A program made the position numbers and the translations under genes. The notes under the pieces are model-generated. The model did not search any database. It saw nothing but the letters and a program-made list of their open reading frames with translations, and was not told the origin of the DNA. Below are positions 43,112-51,679 of a stretch of DNA of 64,000 nucleotides, in pieces (positions within the stretch are counted from its first letter, which is position 1; each line of letters begins with the position of its first letter). The DNA is from Citromicrobium bathyomarinum (GTDB lineage Bacteria; Pseudomonadota; Alphaproteobacteria; Sphingomonadales; Sphingomonadaceae): contig NZ_JAINWL010000001.1 of NCBI RefSeq assembly GCF_021021475.1, positions 868,001 through 932,000 of the forward strand, written 5' to 3'.

Positions 43112-45663
43112 GTGCGGTCGAAACCGAGGTCGATCTGACCAGCTGCGACCGCGAACCGATCCACCAGCTTGGCCATATCCAGTCATTCGGCGCGATGCTG
43201 GTCGTCTCGTCGGACAATTTCATTGCGCACCATTCCGCGAATGCTGCCGAATTCCTCGGTCTGGAGGCGATTGCGCGGGGGGATTCGCTGGACTCCATTC
43301 TGCCCGAACTGACGCTGGAGACCATTCGGGACGCGGCGAAGTGGCTGGTCGAACCGGACGATACCGAGCGGGTCTTCTCGATTGCGGTTCTGGGAAGCGG
43401 GCGCGACCGGTTCGATTGCTCGATCCACCGCACTGCCGGGCTCCTGGTGCTCGAATTCGAGCGACACGATACGGCGAGCTTCGGCAATCACGTCGCCTCG
43501 ATCCGGCCGATGGTGAACAGGCTCGAAGGCATCGACGGAGTCGAGAATATCTGCCAGGCCGCTGCGAAGCGGCTCAAGGCGCTGCTCGAATTCGACCGGG
43601 TCATGGTCTACCGTTTCCACCCGGACGGTTCGGGCGAGGTCATTGCCGAAGCACGCGAAAGTGCGGTCGATAGCTATTCGGGTCTGCGCTATCCCAAGAG
43701 CGACATTCCCCAGCAGGCACGCGCGCTCTACCTGCGCAACCGCCTGCGGATCATTGCCGATGTGAACGATACGCCGGTTCCGGTAGTGCCGGGGCAGCGG
43801 CTCGATGGCGATCCGATCGACCTCAGCCTCTCGACCCTGCGCTCGGTCTCGCCGATCCATATCGAATATCTGCGCAATATGGGCGTACGCGCCTCGCTCT
43901 CGATCTCGATCATCGTGCGCGGACGGCTGTGGGGCCTGTTTGCCTGCCACCACTACCAGCCTCGCGCGCTTGCCTTTTCCAGCCGGACGGCGGCGGAGGT
44001 GTTCTCGCAGCTCTTTTCGCTGACGCTCGACCGGGCACTGCACGATAGCGGAGAGGCCCGGCGCGCGCTGGGGCAGAACCTGCACGAGCGGCTGATGACC
44101 CGGCTCGCCGCAGGGGCAAACTTGCGCGAAACACTCGAGCAGATCGGCCAGTCGATCGGCGATTCGATCCCGCACGACGGGGCGAGCATCTTTATCGACG
44201 GCGATTACCGGGCGAGCGGCCATGCCCCCTCGGAAGATGAGTTCCGCCAGATCCTGCCCGCTCTGAACAGCGGGCCGGCCGGGCGCATCCTTGCACGAAC
44301 CGATCTCGCAAGCGCGATTCCCGAGGCGCGGGCCTTTGCGTCGCGGGCGGCGGGCGCGCTGATCATTCCGGTCTCGCGCCAGGCCCGGGATTATTTCATC
44401 CTCTGGCGGCGCGAATTGACACAGGTGGTGACCTGGGCGGGAAATCCGGACAAGGCAGTCGAACGCACGGCCGAGGGCGAACGCCTCGTCCCGCGCAAGA
44501 GCTTCGCTGCATGGCAGCAGACGGTCGAGGGGCGCAGCGCCGACTGGACCCAGGCGGAGCTGGATCTGGCCGAAACGCTGCGGATCACCCTGCTGGAGGT
44601 AATCCTGCGGCTGACTGATGCCGCCGCGCAGGAACGCAAGCGCGCGGGCGAACAGCAGGATCTTTTGATCGCCGAGCTCAACCACCGGGTGCGCAACATC
44701 CTCAATCTCATCCGCGGGCTGGTCAACCAGTCGCGCCACGAGACGGGCGATGCAGCGACGCTGACCACGCTGATCGGCGGGCGGATTGGCGCGCTGGCAG
44801 CGGCACACGACAACCTCACCCGCGACAACTGGGGTCCAACCTCGCTCAAGAAGCTGATCGCGGACGAGGCCGACGCCTATCTCGGTGCCAAGACCACCCG
44901 GCTGGAGGTCGAGGGGCGCGACGTGCTGATCGTGCCGCAGGCCTACACCGTGCTGGCGCTGGTGCTGCACGAGATGATTACCAACTCGGCCAAGTACGGC
45001 AGCCTGTCGGACCAGTCGGGCGATCTGCTGATCTCGCTGGAGCGCAACGAGGCAGGCGACCTGCTGCTGGGCTGGCAGGAACGCGGCGGGCCACCGGTAC
45101 GCGCGCCCGAGCGGCGCGGGTTCGGCACCACCATCATCGAGAAGTCGATCCCGCATGAATTGCAGGGCGAGACCGAGGTCGATTTCGCGCTGGGCGGCCT
45201 CAGGGCGCGCTTCATCGTGCCTGCACGCTTCGTCGAAGAAACAGACAAGGATCATGTGGTGAGCGACCTGAAAGACCACGCCGATGCGAGTGCGGGCTCA
45301 GAACCTGCGACCGATCTGCCGCAGCGGGTCCTGCTGATCGAGGACAACATGATCATCGCGCTCGATACCGAAGAGATGCTGCGCGAGCTCGGCGTGCCCG
45401 AGGTGCTCGTGTCGGGCAGCGTGACCCAGGCGCTCCGGGCGATCGAGAAGGAGGTGCCCGATTTCGCGGTGCTCGATTTCAACCTCGGCGAGGAGTCGAG
45501 CGAGCCGGTCGCGCGCGAGCTTGCGCGCAGGGGTGTCCCGTTCGTCCTCGCAACCGGATACAGCGCCAAGGAAGTGCGGTTCGAGGAACTGGGTGCCCGG
45601 GCGATCCTGAAGAAGCCCTACGACAAGTCCGATCTGGCGAAGGCGCTGACCATGGGCGCGTAG
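43108..45663 (+). CDS. bphP: Bacteriophytochrome HWE-kinase with fused receiver
   Basis: An 851-residue red/far-red light sensor. Domains in order: PAS with the biliverdin-binding Cys 13 ('DLTSCDREPIHQLGHIQSFG'), GAF (~140-300) with the chromophore-pocket 'YPKSDIPQQARALY' (PxSDIP), PHY (~320-500), an HWE-type histidine kinase with phospho-acceptor His 526 ('LIAELNHRVRNILNLIRGL') and an ATP lid 'RRGFGTTIIEKSIPHEL', and a C-terminal receiver with Asp 790 ('FAVLDFNLGEES'). The receiver contains the FATGY-like 'FVLATGYSAKEV' motif. Light should tune autophosphorylation and intramolecular transfer. No separate output regulator is beside it, so downstream targets are unknown. Confidence 0.95.
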   Translation: MSAVETEVDLTSCDREPIHQLGHIQSFGAMLVVSSDNFIAHHSANAAEFLGLEAIARGDSLDSILPELTLETIRDAAKWLVEPDDTERVFSIAVLGSGRDRFDCSIHRTAGLLVLEFERHDTASFGNHVASIRPMVNRLEGIDGVENICQAAAKRLKALLEFDRVMVYRFHPDGSGEVIAEARESAVDSYSGLRYPKSDIPQQARALYLRNRLRIIADVNDTPVPVVPGQRLDGDPIDLSLSTLRSVSPIHIEYLRNMGVRASLSISIIVRGRLWGLFACHHYQPRALAFSSRTAAEVFSQLFSLTLDRALHDSGEARRALGQNLHERLMTRLAAGANLRETLEQIGQSIGDSIPHDGASIFIDGDYRASGHAPSEDEFRQILPALNSGPAGRILARTDLASAIPEARAFASRAAGALIIPVSRQARDYFILWRRELTQVVTWAGNPDKAVERTAEGERLVPRKSFAAWQQTVEGRSADWTQAELDLAETLRITLLEVILRLTDAAAQERKRAGEQQDLLIAELNHRVRNILNLIRGLVNQSRHETGDAATLTTLIGGRIGALAAAHDNLTRDNWGPTSLKKLIADEADAYLGAKTTRLEVEGRDVLIVPQAYTVLALVLHEMITNSAKYGSLSDQSGDLLISLERNEAGDLLLGWQERGGPPVRAPERRGFGTTIIEKSIPHELQGETEVDFALGGLRARFIVPARFVEETDKDHVVSDLKDHADASAGSEPATDLPQRVLLIEDNMIIALDTEEMLRELGVPEVLVSGSVTQALRAIEKEVPDFAVLDFNLGEESSEPVARELARRGVPFVLATGYSAKEVRFEELGARAILKKPYDKSDLAKALTMGA

Positions 45664-45672
45664 CAGCGCCGG

Positions 45673-46440
45673 TCAGCTCCCCCGGCGCTCGAAATAGCGT
45701 TGCTGATAGAGGAAGCGCGAGGGCACGGGACTGCCCGCAGCGTCGCGCGCGGGTTCGAAGCGGATCTGCGTCGCCGACAGCTCGCACACCTTGGCGTCGG
45801 TTTCGGGAAAGCCGCTGCTGCGCGTTACGCGGCAATCGGTCACCCGCCCCTGTGCGGATACCTCCAGCGCGACGATCGTGCGCGTACCGACCCGCGCGGC
45901 ACGCCCGCCGGGCGGAATTCCGAAGGCGGAGACGTCGCTGATCCAGCGGGTCAGCACCGGCTGGGTGACTACGCCGCCCCCACCACCGCCCTGCCCGTTC
46001 CCGCCCGCGCCGGTTCCGCTGCCCTCTCCGGATGCACCAGTGCCCTCGCCCGCGTCTGCCGCGCCGGAGCGGTTGGCATCGCCGGTAGAGGCGGCGCGCG
46101 GGGCCGGGTTGCGGCTGGGGAGCGGGATCGGCGGCTCTGGTGCGGCAACCTCGCGCGGTTTCGCACGCTCGCCAGGATCGCCTTGCGCACCGGCGGCATC
46201 CTCTGGCGGGCCCGCAGCCTGTGCCGCGGCGGCAGGCTGGGTGGGTGTCGGGCTGGGTGAGGGGCGCGGCGGGGTGAGGTCGAACGCGGCAAAGCCGGCG
46301 TCCTGATCCAGCGGGATCAGGTCGGGGGCGAACGCGCGGATCAGCCCATAGAGCACTGCGGCATGCAGCAGAACGATGCCGCCCAGCACCGGCAGGCTGG
46401 GTCGCGCCCTGTCTTCCGAAAATCCCCGTGCGGTGTCCAT
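45673..46440 (-). CDS. Energy transducer TonB-like protein
   Basis: A 255-residue protein with one N-terminal membrane helix ('PVLGGIVLLHAAVLYGLIRA'), a long Pro/Ala/Gly-rich periplasmic linker with a pure glycine stretch, and a TonB C-terminal domain ('VALEVSAQGRVTDCRVTRSS', 'QIRFEPARDAAGSPVPSRFL'). It would pass proton-motive-force energy to outer-membrane receptors. Start chosen at MDTARGFSE; a GGAG site lies 11 bases upstream. It follows the large TonB receptor on the same strand but is separated from it by a terminator. ExbB/ExbD partners are not adjacent. Confidence 0.82.
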   Translation of the reverse strand: MDTARGFSEDRARPSLPVLGGIVLLHAAVLYGLIRAFAPDLIPLDQDAGFAAFDLTPPRPSPSPTPTQPAAAAQAAGPPEDAAGAQGDPGERAKPREVAAPEPPIPLPSRNPAPRAASTGDANRSGAADAGEGTGASGEGSGTGAGGNGQGGGGGGVVTQPVLTRWISDVSAFGIPPGGRAARVGTRTIVALEVSAQGRVTDCRVTRSSGFPETDAKVCELSATQIRFEPARDAAGSPVPSRFLYQQRYFERRGS

Positions 46441-46493
46441 GTCCTGTGAAACTCCGCGCGCGCGGCGCGGGTTCCACGGGGCCACGGTCTCCC

Positions 46494-46534
46494 AAAAACG
46501 AAGAACGGCGACCTCCCGCTGTGGGAGGCCGCCG
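46494..46534 (-). terminator. Terminator of the large TonB receptor gene
   Basis: A 12-base-pair hairpin (arms 46506-46517 and 46523-46534) follows the receptor stop by ~40 bases in the minus direction and is followed by a T-rich tract (TTCTTCGTTTTT). Its one imperfect pair is G-U on the minus-strand RNA and A-C on the plus strand. Confidence 0.8.
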
Positions 46535-46570
46535 CTTTTCAAATCGAACGTTGCCGTTCGCGTGTCTGGA

Positions 46571-49045
46571 TCAGAAGCCCCAGATCAGCGAGGCGGTGAT
46601 CGCCCGCGGCGGGCCGATGTTCACGAACGCGCCGCTGGTGGTCAGGCCGGTCGAAGCCGAACCGACATACACTTCGTCGAGCAGGTTGGTGACGTTCACC
46701 TGGAAATAGGCCTTCTCCAGATCTTCGCTGAAGGTGCCCAGAGGCAGGCGAACATCGAGATCGGCCACGGTGTAACCCGGCAGCGTGATCGTGTTGATAT
46801 CGTTCAGGAAACGATCGCCGGTGCGCTTGACCTGGACACCGATTTCAACCGGGCCCAGGTTACCCTGCACACGCGCGCCGATGGTGTATTCCGGAATGCC
46901 CGCTTCACGCTTGCCGGCGGTCGGAGCGAAGGAAGTCGCACCGGTCTGCACGTCGTCCTTGATGTCGGAGGCGACATAGGAACCCCAGACATACAGCGAC
47001 AGCGCACGGATCGGCTGCCACGCGATGCTGCCGTCCACACCGTACTTGTCGACCTGACCCAGGTTGCGGGTGATGGTCCGGTCGAGGATCGGATCATAGG
47101 CCGACTTCAGACGGTCCTGGTAGCGGCTGAACCAGCCCGAAAGCTGCGCCTGGACGGTGCGGGTCTGATAGCGAACGCCCAGATCGAACGCGTCCGAGGT
47201 TTCCGGAGCCGGCGCAACGCCGACGTAGAGCGAACCGTACAGGTCATCCGTGCCGGGAACCGAGAGGTTCTTGGCGTAGCTGGCGAAGACGCTGGCTTCC
47301 GGGGTGAAGTTGTAGGTCAGCCCGACGTTCGGGAGCAGCTTGTTGTAGTCGTACTTGACCGAGGTCGGTGCGACGGCGTTGGGGTTCGCAGCCAGATAGG
47401 CGGTGATGTTCGCATCGCCGTTGATGCAGTTCACGTTGCCCGAGGCATCGGTGGTCACGCAGTACTGGTTGAGGTCGCGGGTGAAGAACGGCGCACGGAC
47501 ACCGACCTGGGCGACCAGATCGCCGAACTCGCCGCGATATTCCGCCGAAGCCTGATGCAGCGTCGCGAACGACTTGCGGTTACGCTTCTGCGGAGCAATC
47601 CCGCTGCTGTCGAGCAGCGGATCGTCGATCGGGAACACGCTCACGGGTTCGCCATTGGTCAGCAGCGAACCGGAGGTGCCGGTCTGACGGTGACGCGCAC
47701 GGTCGAACGTGTAGGCGAGACGGATGCGCTGACCTTCGGCGATGTCGTAGATCAGGTTGGCGATCACGCCATAGCGGTTGGTCTGCGTGTTGCTGGGCGA
47801 GCCGATCGTGACGTAATCCAGCGTGTCGCCGTCGCCGTTCAGGTCGGTACCACCGAAGTAGTAGTACTGGGTCGAACGGGTGCTGCGCTGCGGGTTGCGC
47901 GGATCGGTGCGGAAGATGCCGCCGGTGAAGCCGTCGGGCGAGAAGCCTTCGAAGCCGATCGAGGTGCCGCCGCCATTGGCCTTCACGTACTGGAAGCTCG
48001 GGTCGACGGTCAGCGTCAGGTTGTCACTGAGCGTGAAGCGCGAGTTCAGGCGGATGTTGGCAGTGTTCGACGGGTTGTAACGACGCTCGAACGGGGTGCC
48101 GCAGCTGTTGTACTCGTCCTGGACGCCCGGGGTGGCCGGGGCCAGCGTGCAGGGCGTGCCGTCGGACAGCTCGTAGAAACGGTCTTCGGGATCAACGATG
48201 GCGTAACCGTCGGCACCGCTGAACCGCGCGGGCGAGCCGTTGAAGTTGTTGCGGTTGATATTGTAGTGGCCGGCGAGCGAGATGAAGTCGCCGTTCACGC
48301 CGATCGGCTGGAAGATCTTGGCGTTGTACTGCTGCTTGTCGACGCCGCCGTAGTTCGAGAACACCGAGTCGTTCTCGGTCCGCGAAGCGGTGACGTAGGC
48401 GCGCAGGCCGCCCGAGGTGATGTTGCCGGTTTCGAGCTTGGCGAAGCCGCGATACATCATGCGGTCGCCCGGGTTACCGCGCGCGATGATGTTGCCGTAG
48501 GTGATGCTGGTCATCACGCCGAACTCTTCGTCCGGGTTCTTCGAGCGGATGTTGATCGTGCCGCCGGCGGCCGATGCGGTCGGGCTGTCGACGTCGGTCG
48601 AGCCGAGCGTGACGGTCGCGTACTCGATGATTTCCGGATCGAGCATCTGGTTGGTGTAGAGCGCGTAGTTGCCCGAGTCGTTCAGCGGAATGCCGTCGAA
48701 CGTCTGCGAGATACGGTCGGACGAGAACCCGCGGATGGTGAAGCTGCCACCGAGCGAACCGAACGGGTCGTTGTTGGTGAAGCTGACGCCGGGGACGAGG
48801 TTCAGCGTGTCGTTGATCGTCTGGCCGGGAGTCTGACGACGGATCAGTTCCGAGTCGACCTGGACCTTGGCCTTGGGCGAATCGGGAATGTCGATGCCGG
48901 CGACGTCGGTCGAACGGGCGCCGCTGACGATGATGACGTTTTCATCATCGAAGTCGACCGAGCCGGTCGACTGGGCATAGGCCGGGGCCGAGGCCGCGGC
49001 GGTGAGGCCGACAACACTGGTTGCCAGCAAATACTTGAGCTTCAT
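46571..49045 (-). CDS. TonB-dependent outer-membrane receptor
   Basis: An 824-residue TonB-dependent receptor. Signal peptide 'MKLKYLLATSVVGLTAAASA' is followed by a TonB-box-like 'ENVIIVSGARS'. Plug motifs are 'GQTINDTLNLVPGVSFTNND', 'GGSFTIRGFSSDRISQTFDG' and 'ASAAGGTINIRSKNPDEEFG', and the last barrel strand ends in Phe ('ITASLIWGF'). The start has an AAGGAA site. Its codon use is noticeably more restricted than that of its neighbours, suggesting high expression. It lies downstream of a 2-oxoglutarate dioxygenase and a nucleoside transporter on the same strand, which hints at a nucleoside-like ligand. The 245-base upstream region is full of palindromes. Confidence 0.92.
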   Translation of the reverse strand: MKLKYLLATSVVGLTAAASAPAYAQSTGSVDFDDENVIIVSGARSTDVAGIDIPDSPKAKVQVDSELIRRQTPGQTINDTLNLVPGVSFTNNDPFGSLGGSFTIRGFSSDRISQTFDGIPLNDSGNYALYTNQMLDPEIIEYATVTLGSTDVDSPTASAAGGTINIRSKNPDEEFGVMTSITYGNIIARGNPGDRMMYRGFAKLETGNITSGGLRAYVTASRTENDSVFSNYGGVDKQQYNAKIFQPIGVNGDFISLAGHYNINRNNFNGSPARFSGADGYAIVDPEDRFYELSDGTPCTLAPATPGVQDEYNSCGTPFERRYNPSNTANIRLNSRFTLSDNLTLTVDPSFQYVKANGGGTSIGFEGFSPDGFTGGIFRTDPRNPQRSTRSTQYYYFGGTDLNGDGDTLDYVTIGSPSNTQTNRYGVIANLIYDIAEGQRIRLAYTFDRARHRQTGTSGSLLTNGEPVSVFPIDDPLLDSSGIAPQKRNRKSFATLHQASAEYRGEFGDLVAQVGVRAPFFTRDLNQYCVTTDASGNVNCINGDANITAYLAANPNAVAPTSVKYDYNKLLPNVGLTYNFTPEASVFASYAKNLSVPGTDDLYGSLYVGVAPAPETSDAFDLGVRYQTRTVQAQLSGWFSRYQDRLKSAYDPILDRTITRNLGQVDKYGVDGSIAWQPIRALSLYVWGSYVASDIKDDVQTGATSFAPTAGKREAGIPEYTIGARVQGNLGPVEIGVQVKRTGDRFLNDINTITLPGYTVADLDVRLPLGTFSEDLEKAYFQVNVTNLLDEVYVGSASTGLTTSGAFVNIGPPRAITASLIWGF

Positions 49046-49190
49046 GGAAGGTTCCTTTGAGGACGCTCTGGACGGGAATCGCAAATGCTACGGGCCGACC
49101 CCCAGGGCCGGTCGAGCGCCCCCTAACGCCAAATTTGTGACAGGCAAATTACGCCTCGGGGGTTGCGAGCCCCTCGCGCCACTAATGCCA

Positions 49191-49267
49191 CTCAAGCTCT
49201 TGAGAGTTATGGATTTTTAAGTGTTGCCGCAGTGCAACATACGGGAGATTAATGTGATTGTCACATT
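49191..49267. promoter_or_regulatory. Three palindromes upstream of the large TonB receptor
   Basis: Within 77 bases lie CTCAAG-CT-CTTGAG (49191-49204), TGTTGC-CGCAGT-GCAACA (49222-49239) and a perfect AATGTGA-TTG-TCACATT (49251-49267). They lie 145-225 bases before the receptor ATG, in AT-richer sequence. The last one has CRP-like TGTGA/TCACA arms but a spacer of three and not six, so it is not a standard CRP site. They are candidates for operators, or in part for a terminator of the upstream dioxygenase gene. Confidence 0.5.
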
Positions 49268-49290
49268 ATGACGCCCGCGAAACGCCGATT

Positions 49291-50220
49291 TCAGGCCAGT
49301 TTGATCTCGCGCAGCCGCTGCATCAAAAAATCATGCGCCAGAATCGGTTCCGGCGCAGACGCCTCCTCGCCCTGCGTAATGCACGAGGGCAGCGGATCGA
49401 TCAGGTAGTCCGGACGGAAGTGGAGGAAGAAGGGCATCGAATAGCGTGCCCTGCGCACCGCATCGCCGCGCGGATTGACCACCCGGTGCGTGGTCGAGCG
49501 CAGGCGACCATTGGTCAGCCGTTCCAGCATGTCGCCGATATTGACCGCCAGCGCGCCCGGCGGCGGGCTGACCGCGAGCCATTCGCCCTTCTTCGTCAGC
49601 AGCTCCAGCCCTGCCTCTTCCGCGCCCAGCAGCATGGTGATCGCGTTGATGTCCCCGTGCGGTGCGGCGCGGATCGCGCCGTCGGGCGCGTCCTCTGGCA
49701 GCGGCGGATAGCGCAGCAGGCGCAGAACAGAATTGCCATCCTCGATCGCAGGATCGAAGAAGCGCGGGTCTTCACCCAGATGGATCGCGATCGCGGAGAG
49801 CACGCGCCGCCCGCTCGCCTCCAGCGCGAGGTACAGCTCGCGCATGGTCGCCTCGTACTCGGGCACCTCGGCGGGCCACACGTTGGGCTCCATGAACCGG
49901 GCCAGTGGGTGGTCGGCAGGCAGATCGCGGCCGACGTGCCAGAATTCCTTGAGGTCGAAGACCTCGGCGTCCTTCGCCTGTTCCTGGCCGAACGGAGTGT
50001 AGCCGCGCGCGCCGCCGATCCCTTCGATCTTGTAAGCGCGCTTGGTCTCTTCCGGCAGCGCGAAGAAGGCGCGGCTCGCCTCTTCGGCGCGCGCGATCAG
50101 ATCGTCCGGCACACCGTGATCGCGCACGATGGCGAAACCATATTCGGCAAAGCTCTCGCCCAGATCGCGGGCGATGTCTTCGAGCGGACGGTCGAGCGAG
50201 ACGGATGCGATAGTCGACAT
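49291..50220 (-). CDS. Isopenicillin-N-synthase-like 2-oxoglutarate/Fe(II) dioxygenase
   Basis: A 309-residue oxygenase of the DIOX_N/2OG-FeII_Oxy type. The N-terminal domain contains 'GFAIVRDHGVPDDLI' and 'GARGYTPFGQEQAKDAEVFD'. The iron triad is His 188 and Asp 190 ('AAPHGDINAITML') with His 245 ('RSTTHRVVNP'), and the 2-oxoglutarate RxS pair is Arg 259/Ser 261. Family members hydroxylate small molecules, including nucleobases (fungal thymine 7-hydroxylase). It lies 10 bases after a CNT nucleoside transporter gene, so a nucleoside- or nucleobase-derived substrate is a reasonable guess, no more. Confidence 0.85.
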   Translation of the reverse strand: MSTIASVSLDRPLEDIARDLGESFAEYGFAIVRDHGVPDDLIARAEEASRAFFALPEETKRAYKIEGIGGARGYTPFGQEQAKDAEVFDLKEFWHVGRDLPADHPLARFMEPNVWPAEVPEYEATMRELYLALEASGRRVLSAIAIHLGEDPRFFDPAIEDGNSVLRLLRYPPLPEDAPDGAIRAAPHGDINAITMLLGAEEAGLELLTKKGEWLAVSPPPGALAVNIGDMLERLTNGRLRSTTHRVVNPRGDAVRRARYSMPFFLHFRPDYLIDPLPSCITQGEEASAPEPILAHDFLMQRLREIKLA

Positions 50221-50230
50221 TGGTAACCTT

Positions 50231-51544
50231 TTAGGCGGGCAGGAAGAGCCCGGCCAGTGCCGCGCTCATCAAATTGGCGAGCGACCCGGCGAGCAGGGCA
50301 CGCACGCCCAGCTTGGCGATCACGGGGCGCTGGTTGGGCGCCAGCCCGCCGGTCACCGCCATCTGGATCGCGATCGAACTGAAATTGGCGAAGCCGCACA
50401 GCGCGAAGGTGATGATCGCGCGGGTCCGCTCCGAAATATCGGCGGCACCGATCTGGCCGAGGTCGATGAAGGCGACGAATTCGTTGAGCACGATCTTGGT
50501 GCCGAACAGCCCGCCCGCCACGCCCGCGTCTTCCCACGGCACGCCGATCAGGAACATGATCGGCGCGAAGATGTAGCCAAGCAGCTGCTGGAACGAGAGT
50601 TCGGGATAGCCGAACCACATTCCAACCCAGCCGAGCACGCCGTTGGCCAGCGCGACCAGCGCCACGAACGCCAGCAGCATCGCGCCGACCGCGACCGCCA
50701 GCTTGACCCCGGTCTGCGCGCCCTGGGCCGCAGCCTCGATCACGTTGGCGGGCCGCTCGCCTTCTTCGAAGGTATCGGTGGCCTCCACCTCGTGCGTCTC
50801 GCGCCGCTCGGTGATGGCGGCAGGCCCTTCGGCGCTGATCCGGCCGCGCGGCAGGCTCAGCTCGCCTTCGGCCTCGGGCGAGGCTTCGTCGACATCGGGC
50901 ATGATGATCTTCGCCATCAGGATGCCGCCGGGCGCGGACATGAAGGCGGCGGCGAGCAGGAAGGGCAGGTATTCGTTGCCCAGCAGCCCAGCGTATGCCG
51001 CTAGGATCGTACCCGCGACGCCCGCCATCCCGACGGTCATCAATGTGAACAGCCGGCTGGGAGCGAGCGCGGCGAGATAGGGCCGTACCACCAGCGGGCT
51101 TTCCGACTGGCCGACGAAGATGTTGGCGGCCGACCCCAGCGCCTCGACCTTGCTGATCCCGGTCAGGAAGCCGATCGCGCCGCCCAGCCAGCGCACAATC
51201 ACCTGCATAATCCCGAGGTGGTAGAGGATCGACACCAGCGCCGCGAAGAACACGATCACCGGCAGCGCGCCTAGCGCGAAGGTGTTCTGCAGCGGATTGT
51301 CCGCCCCGAACAGGAAGGCGGTGCCAGCATCCGCGTAGGAGAGCAGCGCGGCAACCCCGGCGCTCATCTCGCGGATCACCATCCGCCCGCCCGAGGTTCG
51401 CAGAATAAGAAAGGCCAGCAGCGCCTGCAGCGCAAAGGCCGAGACCACGACCCGAAGCCGGATCTTGCGTTTGGCATTGGAGAGCAGGAAGGCGAAGGCA
51501 AGGATCGCAACGATCCCAAGCAGGCTGGCAAGCACTGGCGGCAT
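50231..51544 (-). CDS. CNT-family (NupC-like) nucleoside transporter
   Basis: A 437-residue concentrative nucleoside transporter importing nucleosides with H+ or Na+. Motifs: 'FGADNPLQNTFALGALPVIV', 'GISKVEALGSAANIFVGQSE' (the substrate-site GQSE), 'FMSAPGGILMAKIIMPDVDE' and 'ALCGFANFSSIAIQMAVTGG'. It carries an acidic loop of ~50 residues in the middle, a little longer than in E. coli NupC. It is the first gene of a unit with the dioxygenase (10-base gap). It is divergent from a queuosine-precursor-type transporter. Confidence 0.93.
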   Translation of the reverse strand: MPPVLASLLGIVAILAFAFLLSNAKRKIRLRVVVSAFALQALLAFLILRTSGGRMVIREMSAGVAALLSYADAGTAFLFGADNPLQNTFALGALPVIVFFAALVSILYHLGIMQVIVRWLGGAIGFLTGISKVEALGSAANIFVGQSESPLVVRPYLAALAPSRLFTLMTVGMAGVAGTILAAYAGLLGNEYLPFLLAAAFMSAPGGILMAKIIMPDVDEASPEAEGELSLPRGRISAEGPAAITERRETHEVEATDTFEEGERPANVIEAAAQGAQTGVKLAVAVGAMLLAFVALVALANGVLGWVGMWFGYPELSFQQLLGYIFAPIMFLIGVPWEDAGVAGGLFGTKIVLNEFVAFIDLGQIGAADISERTRAIITFALCGFANFSSIAIQMAVTGGLAPNQRPVIAKLGVRALLAGSLANLMSAALAGLFLPA

Positions 51545-51679
51545 ATTTGGCTTTCGGGTCGTCTGCGGGAAGAAGTCGCCCCTTCGCCTGTTCGGCGGAG
51601 GTAGTCAATTCGTGCGGTGACAACAGGTTCCCGCCGTCATCCCTTTTCTTTTGCCCGCGCCGATCATAAGCGGAGGCGG

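Noticed and set aside
49046-49290. A cobalamin riboswitch upstream of the large TonB receptor.
   Set aside because: GCCACT occurs but only on the opposite strand, and no B12-box sequence is visible in the receptor's leader.
51545-51679. A preQ1 riboswitch before the queuosine-precursor-type transporter gene.
   Set aside because: No short GC hairpin followed by the A-rich tail typical of preQ1 aptamers could be found.
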